64,000 nucleotides of DNA, taken from positions 5,828,001 to 5,892,000 of the forward strand of contig JALJCS010000037.1 of NCBI GenBank assembly GCA_023055355.1. The letters run 5' to 3'. The DNA comes from Agelaius tricolor. Taxonomy: Eukaryota; Chordata; Aves; Passeriformes; Icteridae. The notes under the pieces are model-generated. The model saw nothing but the letters and a program-made list of their open reading frames with translations, searched no databases and was not told the origin of the DNA. This document shows positions 25,180-36,100 of this stretch, piece by piece; the first letter of the stretch is position 1; the number at the start of each line of letters is the position of its first letter. A program made the translations under genes and the position numbers.

Positions 25180-25770
25180 AGGTCCAAGCAACCTTTTCAT
25201 CCTGGTACATCTGTGTGTGTGAGACATAGTCAGAAACGTCTCCTTTTAGATTCAGACTGCAAGCAGGACATAGAATGTGACTGTGTGAATAGCTGAGCAG
25301 GAAGGCACATCACATCAGCATGTTTCAACAGAAGCAGTTAGTGCGAGAAGGAGATGGACGTGTGGGACTCCAGCAATATGGCAATGCACTCAGCTGAGAA
25401 GCAAAGTGCAATGCCTCGGTGTGTGCTCTGAAAATAAAAGGCTGCAAGGAAAAAGCAAGGGGACAGGCCAGTGAAATCTTTCTGTCCTGGCACACTGAGC
25501 TGTTTGAAGGTGAACCGCTGTTTGGTTTCACTAAGGACTCGGAGACATGGAGAGGATGTGCTTGTCCATGTAGCTGAGAAGGAAAGTGAGAATCACCGGT
25601 ACGTTTGGCAGAGTTTGTAGGCTGCGAGGAGAAGGTGACGGCCAGGCCTGGCTTTTGGCTGTGGCACTTGTTGCAAGGAAGAAGCTGCTGGATGGTTAAG
25701 CTTTTGGGGATCTGCAAGAGTGAAAGACTACGCTGGTACCTCATAAAACTAATGCTTGTTGATCATCTGG
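25180..25770 (+). repeat. Degenerate ~300 bp repeat family, right block
   Basis: At least two units open with TTTTCATCCTGGTACATCTG (about 25190) and TTTCTGTCCTGGCACACTG (about 25479). The second aligns in order with the unit at 21490: GTGAGAATCACCGGTACGTTT, GACGGCCAGGCCTGGCTTTT, GAAGCTGCTGGATGG and GGGGATCTGCAAGAG all have counterparts there. It flanks the GGCAAG domain on the right, as the left block does on the left. Confidence 0.55.
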
Positions 25771-28700
25771 CTGAATCTATGACATAAACCAGAAGTGAAA
25801 TTTCCCCCCATTTCCCTCAGTTTTTTCACCTTTTCATCCAACAGCCTGGGCCTTTTTGAAGCTGCTGTCAAACGCCTTGCCTTGGAAGCTAGAAGTATCT
25901 CAGTTCACCTGCTAAGAAACAGGGAAAAGAGCTCAAGTCAATTTCAGAATTGCCCTGAGCAGAGCTGGTGTTTCGGTACCGTAAATTTCCATTGCGAATA
26001 TGTGCAAAAATCACCATTTTATTAGGCAAACATTTGAAATACACTAGCAGCTTCATCTTCTTGTCACTGCAGTCCTTGGAAGTTTTGCTATTTACTGAAA
26101 CAGGAAACAGGTCAAACACGAGAAGCTTAAGAATCCAAGCTCACTGCCATTGTACAAATAGCACAAACTTGATGAATTCAAGTTACCATTGTAACATACA
26201 GAATGGCTCTATTCAAGAAAATGGATGTGTCGTCCTTCACGGGGGCAGAAAACCTTTCTACCACGTGAACTCTGGGAGTAATCCATCATGCCTCAGTGTG
26301 CTGTGGCTGCTCAGAGAGCTACACGATGGGTCTCTTTGCCTATGGCACTCTCAGGGCTCAAAGCTGCACATAAACTCCCCCTCCTTACAGACACGCTAGT
26401 AAAGCCCACCGAAAATGCCGTTCTCCAGACAGCTTACTGAAACCAGCTAGGAGTTCCCAGCATCACGCTGGGCACTTCTGTCCACAGATGGCTTTGCTTT
26501 TAATGAACCAGAACAGAGCTGCGTTTTTCTAGTCTTTAGCTCTACTAAGGTATTTGATGTAACATGGCGAGAAAAAATCTCTTTCGACAATGATAATAAC
26601 AGAGGGGATAATGTACCTTTTGCTGCTATCTTCTTTTGCTGCTCCATTTTGCTTGCTTTGTTATTGCTTTCTGTCAAAGAAACGCCAGCAAAATCCCTCA
26701 TCAAGTCCTGCTGTGAAGACAGACTGCCAGAAAGGTAGAGAAACTTTGAACCTTTCCAAGACCCTTGTAGCACATGTCTTGGTCAATTGGTATGCAGATC
26801 CTTTCTTCCAGCGGGACTTTTTTGCACCGTTAGCGCACATTGAACTGAATCCCGTACAAAAGCAGTGAATAGAGGAATTGTTCTCTTTCCATTGGAATGG
26901 TGATAAAAATGCGTATCAAATAAAAGCATTTTAGAGCAGCAGGAAGATTTTCTATGTAGCTAGCAAATCATAAAAAGATGCATATTTACCGGTGGGGTTC
27001 CTCTCGGAATTTCAAAGAATTCCAGACAGAAAACACAGCTTAGTAAACTGCAAATCTAAATCACAGTATCTAGAAAGGTGACATGAAAAAGAGCAAGAGG
27101 AAGAAAACCAAAAAGAAAACCAAAGGAAGCCAGAAATAAGGCACAACCTCTCCTCCTTCTCCGCTTACTACAGTACCTTAGAAGTACCTGTGAGTGTCCT
27201 AACAGTCACATAAGTAGAAAACTGTGCCAAGAACAATTGTGGAAACTGGAAAACCGTGCTATCCCAACAGAAACATAGGGTTTGCTTTCACGACGATTAA
27301 ATCTGCATGCAATGCGTACGGTAAGGGTATGTTTTGTATGTTCAAAAACAATTCAAAAATATTTCCAAATTGAAGGGGCTGCTTTTTATTTCTTTTGAAT
27401 TACTTGGCTAAATATGGTGCACGTTAAAATACTGCAGAGATGTGGTTCATTTTACAGATGCCAACTGCAAAGGAGGGAAGCATTTTGTGTGCTTAAGAAA
27501 GTCAAGTATTGGAGAGTGTTTTTGTTACTTCTTTAGAAGGTTAGAATATGCGTAAAAGATGCTAGCTGGGGACTTACAATTAATGAATTATTTACTGTCA
27601 CTAGGTCAAATGACATTAGCTTTCAAAAAGGAAAAGGAGTCTTATTCCACGTGCCAATGTTAAAGTAGATTACTAAGCCTTCAGCAGAATATGGATATGA
27701 AGAGGGATATGACATGAAAGGGTAAGCAACACTGGTGACAGCAAAAGGCTTACCTGCTTCACACAAATACAGGAGATAAAATACTATTTTTACACAAACA
27801 TTGCTATCCAGAGCTTTCCTTGAAAAGTTTCACTGCCAATCATGACAGTAAAATTCTGAGTGACAGTAAAATTCACTCTATCATGAATAAAATTTACTCA
27901 ATCATGACAGCAAAATTTGCTCAATGATGAGTAAAATTCTTAGTGTAAGCGAAGTACCTTAAGCAAAGGGTAGCTCAAGCATAACTGGCATTTGATGTCA
28001 ACAAAGGCAACTTGGCCTGCACGTGTCACATCTACTGCATTCAAAAGCTTACTCTGTCTCAGATTCCTTTTGAGGGATACCAAGGCAAGCCGTTAAACTG
28101 CATGAAAATGATGACTTAAAGGAGGATATATTAGAAGACTGGAATAATGGTTAATGTTCTTTTCCTTCCAACTGCTTTGTTTGCCCGTTTAAATTTTTTA
28201 AGTCCTTCCTGGTATCACCGTGGTAGCAGTGCAGCAAGTGTTTGGTTGTAAGCTGTCCATATTGCCAGCTTCTGGACTGCCTTCAGAAAACTTCCCACTG
28301 GTTTTGTCTAGAAATCACAAGCAGTAGAGATGACAAAGACTGCAGAAACCTTCTCATCTCCTTCTAGAGCAGGAGCGTGTCTTTGACCCACTCTTAACTA
28401 GACAACTTTCATCAGTCATGAGAGAGTCTCATGTTCAAGAGCTAAGCAATGACAGCTGTAAATGACAAAAAGCACACTGATATTTTCTTGGGACTCCAGC
28501 ACAGAGCAATGAAGGAGCTTGAATTCACCTTCTTGGAAAGTTTTAAAATGCACATGAAGTTGAGGAGAGGAGCTAAGCCATGGTAACTTTTGTTGAGTAT
28601 GTCTGCGTAGACAGAGTTTCCATCACCGCAGAAGGAAGGAATGTCATTTAACCCACATAATCATCTCTAGCTGCTAAGCTGCGCTTACTGCAGATTATCC

Positions 28701-31564
28701 GCAACATATTTTACGGGGTGAGCTTTTATGTGTAATCCCTGAGTAACATTCCAGAGAGAAGTATTTTGGAGGGGGGGAAAGCCCAACTCTTAACTGTTTC
28801 AAATAATGGTTACATTTGAAAGTCAAAAAAGATGTAAAACCTTTCTTTCCTAGACCTATTACCAGCACAAACTGTACCAGAATTTACGACGCTTTTATTA
28901 TGGCAGCATAACTCTACCGTGGACGCTCTCGCTCTGGACTATTCCTTAAGAAACAAAGTCCCCGAGAGAACTAAAACAAAATTAGCCAAAAATATTGGGC
29001 TGGATGATTTCAAAGGCTATGTACTAAAGGCCAAACACTTGTAATAATAGTAATGAGCGGACTAAAAGTTAAAGCATTACTCAGTTCAAAGATATCTTGT
29101 TCTCACAGAAGACTGTAAAAAAACTCTATTTTTCTGGGTCTGTTTTGTGCATTTAGATGTACCTTCTACTCCTTTCCACTGTATGCGAATGTTTATGACA
29201 AGGTGGGAGGACCTCATGCAACCTTCTAGAAGTAAAGAAAGACAAGCCAGTCAAGAAAGGCAAAATTGTTAATGGCAGGTGGAAAGAGGGAGGCCAAGAA
29301 TAGAAAACAAAAGAACAATAATAATTGAACGCCCTCCCTGTCTTCTGTGAAAAGAAAAGGCACAGACAAGAAAGAACAACTGCAAAATTCTCACGAGAAA
29401 AACGCACTTGATCTGGCTCAAGTATTTTGTGCTACATTTCTTGCTGTTTTCTCATGCCAAACATCTTAACCATTGAAGGTGTCCCTTTTCTCTTTCTGGA
29501 ATACAGCTAGGAAGATGGCTGTGTCATTGCTGTCAAGCTGTTATTCTCAGAGGTGTCCAGTTGAAAGTCCTAGATGAACTGCTTTGCTCTGTCTCTTTAA
29601 TATGGCATGACTTAACCACTTACAGTTTCAGCAGCTGAACTTGCCCAGCCCTACAATTCTTTAATCTTTGAATGGTTATATTAGCTCCTTGGCAACTGGC
29701 ATTTGTAAGTCCATGCAACTGTGCAGAATTTGCACGATGAGATGATGCCAAATGAGTCATGGCAGTAGATTAACTAGGACATGCAAAGCAGAGAGGAGGG
29801 AATGAGAGCACAAGAAGAGGGTACAATCTCCTTTTTTTCTGCAACAGGGCTAACACCGTAGAAATCAAAAGGAACACAAATCCTCCTAGGGGTAGTTCTT
29901 GCAAAAAACAAAGACTTCTTTTTGTGTTCACAGATCACAGCAAAATGCGGATGACAAAACCAGGCCATTAAGTCACATCCAGTATGAAGCAGTATGAAAG
30001 AGGAAAGCAGCTGAGAGCGTCAACCCTGCTGAGTAGTCTCAGTATTCTTCTCGACATTAGCAGAAATTTGAAATGAGTCTCTGAAAATTACAAAGGAGGC
30101 AGAAGAAAAGGGAGCAATGACTCCTCTGGCATAGTGTTTCCTAACAGGGATCTTCAAAATGTAAAGATTGTATCATCCTTTCAACTGAAGGAAGGTATTA
30201 AAACAACAGGAAGGAAATGGCATCACATGCTAGAAAGACTGGGCAGTGCACTTCTAGACAGAAAGGCCACTGATGGAAAACCGACTAAACTGGCCCCAAT
30301 GCAGCAGCATTGTATTAAAGCCCAAAAATACCCACCGCTTCACTCTTTGCCATTCCATTCATATGGACACAGCAGCTCTGCAACATTCCTACTGATCATC
30401 TCCTTGGCCAACTGGGAGTGAGGGTCCCTAGTGATGCAGAGTCCCCAGGCAAGTGCAGAGGGGAGCTGCTTTTTTGCAAAAACCAGGCTTTTGAAGCACT
30501 CAGGCCTTTATCAGTTCCATAGCTTTAAGCCATAACAAAATTCATTCAACCAACCATCATACGCCACGCTGTGAACACGTGACCATTCTAGAACTTGTTG
30601 ATCTACCTCTGATTCAGCGGCCTCACCTTCCCATAGTCCTTTTCTACTTAGCCAAAGTATCGGGCCTCAGCCCAAGGCCTTCCTTTTGTAAGCTTCTACC
30701 TATATGCAGCAGCAAACCACTACTTTCTTCCGTGCCAAGAGTTTAAGTAGATGATTTGCATCTGCCCTTCCGGTGAAACATAATGGGGAGAGAAAATTCT
30801 GTCGGAAATGTTCAGTCATTCAGTTTTCTAGACAGGCCAAATCAAAAGAAAAGCAAGCTATAGGATTGTGTACTTGCTCTTACAAAGCACCTGCTGCCCT
30901 CTGACAATGAACTAGCAGAAAACCAGCAAAAATAAGACTTGAGGCAAACAAGCCTTTGAAGGGAATTATGACATGATAAAGAAAGACAACACATTTCCAG
31001 CTTGTTGAGATACTTGAAATGTCAGCAAAGGCTTGAGGGCAAAGGCTGAACGAATGGGGAAAGGTTACAAGAATCCCAAGAAAAACATGACCATGGATTA
31101 AAAGAATCCCAACAGGTCAACTGACCTGTTGAAGTTTTCAGGAAATCAGTGGCTGCTGATTTAGATAGGCCATTCAAGTTAATTTCCCCGTGCACCTTCC
31201 ACTCCTTTTTCACCTGTCACCATCACAGGGTGAATTGGGACCATGGAATCACAATTCTTTGGATTCTGTTCTTAGCTTTAGGAGACAACTACAGCAGCTG
31301 AAGTAGCTGTTACTGATGTGATACCCAGGAACACAGAGTTGACATATTTCATTCATGTCCAATCACAACTAGCCATATCTAAGAGGATAGGATTGGCCTC
31401 TTTTCATGATGCTTTTCTTATTTTACAGCCTGCTATGATTCTGCTGAAACTTTTTCATTAGTTTCTCTCTAAAAAGGAGAAAGTCCAATGTCCCTCCCTA
31501 CTGGTGCAGGTTTACCATTCGGTTTGTCGAGTCTAAAAATGGAATTGGAACTAGCAGGAATTAC
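25771..31564. other. No recognisable gene; AT-rich
   Basis: Nearly 6 kb without CR1, LTR or satellite signatures that I can recognise. A 92-codon frame at 26590-26868 (+) encodes a hydrophobic N-terminal stretch (about residues 8-28) but has no promoter, splice or homology support. Other open frames are short. A small tandem repeat at about 27838-27945 is listed separately. Confidence 0.4.
27838..27945. repeat. Short imperfect tandem repeat (~20-30 bp unit)
   Basis: The words ATCATGACAGTAAAATTCTG, AGTGACAGTAAAATTCACTC, ATCATGAATAAAATTTACTC, ATCATGACAGCAAAATTTGC and ATGATGAGTAAAATTCTTAG follow each other, giving about five imperfect copies. Confidence 0.7.
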
Positions 31565-32606
31565 TGTGTTTAAAGCGTCCGGTCCGTTCAGACAGTCTCA
31601 GGTCGATAAAAGCCTAGATGTTATTGGCTAAATACTGTTTCCCCCAAGAGCGGACGCACGCAATTTAATCCAACTTTTTATAACAAACGCCAATAATACA
31701 GAATCCAGTCATACAAAAGAGTCACAAAGAAGCAGGAAGAATTATCGGACCATTTATGGTAGCAAACTTCTCACCTTCTTTTGGAGTGAGCATAATCTGC
31801 TAGCTGAAGTAGCAAACTTGAGGACAGAAATCGCCCTACTATTGAGAAGTTGTTGACAAGAGAACCACCTAAGCTGTGTGACTTTCCCTTTTCTATTCAT
31901 TGGTCAAGCCTAGTAGCCTAAAATTTACGGGCTCAATCAAAGACAAATGCAATCTAGTCAGAGGTCTATGAAAAGTCCAAAACTAATCAGAATTCTTCTT
32001 AGACAATGGAAATGGAAGCAGAGCTACCAATTTCCTTGCCACATATCCCTAAAACTCATTCCTTTCTAGTCATAACTAATGTATAGCCACCAGTACAATC
32101 AGGAAAAGATGAAACTTACAGATGTCAGCAAGGGAAGGATTTGAAAGAACTATTCCCATTATTCATCGTCTAGACAGCAACGATCATTAAAATCAGAGCC
32201 CTTTTAGAAGGGCTTTCCTTGTGGGAAATTCAGGACTCCAGGACAACGGAGCAAGAGGATTAAGCAGAAGCCGTTGATTGTTGACACGATGCACTTACAC
32301 ATTCTAAATCTCTGCACATGCCAGGCCCGCATTTTTATCTTGGTGCCTTTGTTATGTCCACACATTCTGTGTGTACCTCTCAAAAGATACGTTTGGTTAC
32401 AGTCCAGGCGCTTTGCTGCCCCCCGTTATCGAGTTCTTGTAGTCTTGGAATTTGGTTTCTCAACTTCTCTTTCTTCTTTTAGCACGGCTTATGTCTTAGT
32501 AACCTTGATGAATTCCAGAGGGCTCTGAGAAAATTCTGATAAGAACATATTCCAGCTGGATGGCTGGTGCACCCTGTAGTCTAAGAGGTTCAGCTACATT
32601 GCTACA
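31565..32606 (-). mobile_element. Inferred 3' LTR of an alpha-like provirus
   Basis: Read on the minus strand it begins TGTAGCAATG right after a polypurine tract (32607-32623). A TATA box (TATAAAAAG) lies at about 31668-31676, and it ends TTTAAACACA at 31565. The order env, polypurine tract, LTR is what a retrovirus needs, and that is the main evidence. The outer end is inferred from the TG...CA rule; no target-site duplication can be checked because the other end of the provirus is missing. An 84-codon frame inside it on the + strand is not a gene. Confidence 0.5.
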
Positions 32607-32623
32607 ATTTCCCCCTTCTTCAT
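32607..32623 (-). promoter_or_regulatory. Polypurine tract of the alpha-like provirus
   Basis: On the minus strand GAAGAAGGGGGAAAT lies between the env stop codon and the inferred LTR start. Such a tract primes plus-strand DNA synthesis in retroviruses. Here it fixes the LTR boundary and the orientation. Confidence 0.65.
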
Positions 32624-32633
32624 CTTGCACCAG

Positions 32634-33165
32634 CTAAACCCTTTTCACTGTATTTACTTCCAAGAGGCTCACCAGTTTCATGATGCATGGAATAACAAGA
32701 AGCAATATAATAATGACTACTAGTAACAACAAAGTTCCCTTGACAAGATCTTCCAACCATCGAGTTGTTTCCCATCTCTCAAACCATTCATGCGTAACCC
32801 TCTCATTCCCAATCAATTTCTTCATGTTATCTTGTCCTTGTTTGAGTTTCCAGTGAATGACTGCAGAAGGGTTAGAGAGGTTCAAAAAACACATTCCTTC
32901 AAAATCCTCACACTCGTGCCCATGTGCTAACAAGAAAGCTAGAGCAGCATTATTTTGCAGTGTGCAATGACTAATGGTATCTACACCAGTGAGAAGCTGA
33001 TTTAAAATCGCTGATCTTACCTTGAGTTGGTTGACCACCCAGCATCGCAACTTATTAAGCATACTCAAAGCTTGACCAACAGCGACACCTGCTGTCAGGA
33101 ATGGCACAATTAATCGAGAGGAGTGCCCAAACCTGTACACAACTGAGGCAAGGGCGTCTTAAGCG
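32634..33165 (-). pseudogene. env: Alpharetrovirus-like Env transmembrane subunit, truncated
   Basis: An open frame of 168 codons (ATG at 33140, stop at 32634) encodes most of a class I Env transmembrane subunit. In order it shows a hydrophobic Ala/Gly/Val-rich fusion-peptide-like segment (about residues 10-24), a heptad region, the motif TLQNNAALAFLLAHGHECED and a second helical region. A membrane anchor (LLLLVVIIILLLVIP, about residues 137-151) and a short tail follow. The loop has CEDFEGMCF: two Cys six residues apart, with Phe where the family usually has a third Cys. The frame stays open just past the ATG to about 33165, then satellite sequence begins. The surface subunit, pol and gag are absent, so this is the 3' remnant of a provirus cut by the array. 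Family assignment rests on the motif order. Confidence 0.8.
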
Positions 33166-33177
33166 TATGCTTCTTCT

Positions 33178-36100
33178 TTCAGATCCCGGGAGGCGAAGAA
33201 TCGAGTTCTTCGCGCCCAGAGCATTGTGCCGGTGGCGGTACGCTCCGGTGCGGCGCTTGTGCCGAAAGACGCCCGGGACACAATGCCGGTGGTGTTAATA
33301 TTTGTTTGTCGCGTTTCGGAAGCTGCTGCTAGCCGAGTCCCCCGGAGGCGAAGAAGCGGCTTCTTCGCACACAGAGCATTGGGCCGGTCGCGGTGAGCGC
33401 TGGAGAGCGGCTTGTGCCGAAAGACGCCGCGTACCGGCACTTAGCATCGGAGAGCTCCGTATCTCTGTCTTCTGCGTGTCTTGCCGCTCAACATTCAGCA
33501 AGAAGCTTTTTCACCATATCTTGCAAAGAGAAACTCTGCCAGTATAGAAAACATCCAAAATCCTGTTCTAAAGCTGGCACAGAGGTCTGAAAAGAGTTTT
33601 GCAATACGGAAAAGATAGTTGTGCAGAACTCGTTCTTTCCGAATATAATAACAATGGAAAAGGCAGGAGAGTGGTAAAGTACTGGTTTCTCTAAGTCTGA
33701 ATGCTGCCCACACTGTTCCTGTGTGGTGCGGCTTGCATCTTCGCTTTTGGGAAGATGCCGTGCTCTCCGTCTCCCGGAGGCGAAGAAGCGGCTTCTTCGC
33801 ACACAGAGCATTGGGTCGGTCGCGGTGAGCACCTAAGAGCGCTTTGTGCCGAAAGAAGCCGGGGACCGGCACTTAGCATCGGAGAGCTGCGTATCTGCGT
33901 CTTCTGCGTGTCTTGCCGCTCAACACTCAGCAAAAAGCTTTTCCACCATATCTTGCAAAGAGAAACTCTGCCAGTATAGAAAACATCCAAAATCATGATC
34001 TAAACTTGCACGGAGGTCTGCAAAGAGTTTTGCAAGAAGGAAAGCTAGTTGTCCAAAACTCGTTCCTTTCGAATATAATATGAGTGGAAAAGGCACGAGA
34101 GTGGTAAAATACTGTTTTCTCTAAGTCTGAATGCTGCCCACACTGTTCCTGTGTGGTGCGGCTTGCATCTTCGCTTTTGGGAAGATGCCGTTCTCTCCGT
34201 CTCCCGGAGGCGAAGAAGCGGCTTCTTCGCACACAGAGCATTGGGTCGGTCGCGGTGAGCACCTAAGAGCGGTTTGTGCCGAAAGAAGCCGGGGACCGGC
34301 ACTTAGCATCGGAGAGCTGCGTATCTGCGTCTTCTGCGTGTCTTGCCGCTCAACACTCAGCAAAAAGCTTTTCCACCATATCTTGCAAAGAGAAACTCTG
34401 CCAGTATAGAAAACATCCAAAATCATTTTCTAAACTTGCACGGAGGTCTGCAAAGAGTTTTGCAGGAAGGAAAAGATAGTTGTCCAAAACTCGTTCCTTT
34501 CGAATATAATATCAGTGGAAAAGGCAGGAGATTGGTAAAATACTGTTTTCTCTAAGTCTGAATGCTGCCCACACTGTTCCTGTGTGGTGCGGCTTGCATC
34601 TTCGCTTTTGGGAAGATGCCGTTCTCTCCGTCTCCCGGAGGCGAAGAAGCGGCTTCTTTGCACACAGAGCATTGTGCCGAGCGCAGGGAGCTCCTGAGAG
34701 CGGTTAGTGCCGAAAGAAGCCGGGGACCGGCACTTAGCTTCGGAGAGCTGCGTATCTGCGTCTTCTGCGTGTCTTGCCGCTCAACACTCAGCAAAAAGCT
34801 TTTCCACCATATCTTGCAAAGAGAAACTCTGCCAGTATAGAAAACATCCAAAATCATTTTCTAAACGTGCACGGAGGTCTGCAAAGAGTTTTGCAGGAAG
34901 GAAAAGATAGTTGTCCAAAACTCGTTCCTTTCGAATATAATATCAGTGGAAAAGGCAGGAGAGTGGTAAAATACTGTTTTCTCTAAGTCTGAATGCTGCC
35001 CACACTGTTCCTGTGTGGTGCGGCTTGCATCTTCGCTTTTGGGAAGATGCCGTTCTCTCCGTCTCCCGGAGGCGAAGAAGCGGCTTCTTCGCACACAGAG
35101 CATTGGGTCGGTCGCGGTGAGCACCTAAGAGCGCTTTGTGCCGAAAGAAGCCGGGGACCGGCACTTAGCTTCGGAGAGCTGCGTATCTGCGTCTTCTGCG
35201 TGTCTTGCCGCTCAACACTCAGCAAAAAGCTTTTCCACCATATCTTGCAAAGAGAAACTCTGCCAGTATAGAAAACATCCAAAATCATTTTCTAAACGTG
35301 CACGGAGGTCTGCAAAGAGTTTTGCAGGAAGGAAAAGATAGTTGTCCAAAACTCGTTCCTTTCGAATATAATATGAGTGGAAAAGGCAGGAGATTGGTAA
35401 AATACTGTTTTCTCTAAGTCTGAATGCTGCCCACACTGTTCCTGTGTGGTGCGGCTTGCATCTTCGCTTTTGGGAAGATGCCGTTCTCTCCGTCTCCCGG
35501 AGGCGAAGAAGCGGCTTCTTCGCACACAGAGCATTGGGTCGGTCGCAGTGAGCACCTAAGAGCGGTTTGTGCCGAAAGAAGCCGGGGACCGGCACTTAGC
35601 TTCGGAGAGCTGCGTATCTGCGTCTTCTGCGTGTCTTGCCGCTCAACACTCAGCAAAAAGCTTTTCCACCATATCTTGCAAAGAGAAACTCTGCCAGTAT
35701 AGAAAACATCCAAAATCATGATCTAAACTTGCACGGAGGTCTGCAAAGAGTTTTGCAGGAAGGAAAAGATAGTTGTCCAAAACTCGTTCCTTTCGAATAT
35801 AATATCAGTGGAAAAGGCAGGAGAGTGGTAAAATACTGTTTTCTCTAAGTCTGAATGCTGCCCACACTGTTCCTGTGTGGTGCGGCTTGCATCTTCGCTT
35901 TTGGGAAGATGCCGTTCTCTCCGTCTCCCGGAGGCGAAGAAGCGGCTTCTTCGCACACAGAGCATTGGGTCGGTCGCAGTGAGCACCTAAGAGCGCTTTG
36001 TGCCGAAAGAAGCCGGGGACCGGCACTTAGCTTCGGAGAGCTGCGTATCTGCGTCTTCTGCGTGTCTTGCCGCTCAACACTCAGCAAAAAGCTTTTCCAC

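Noticed and set aside
23357..25227. Multiple 80-186 codon frames rich in Leu/Pro/Cys/Ser on the minus strand
   Set aside because: Compositional artefact of the TTGCC-rich repeat and the (TG)n tract; no domain.
26590..26868. 92-codon + strand frame with a hydrophobic N-terminus
   Set aside because: Single short frame without promoter, splice or family evidence; noted only in the region description.
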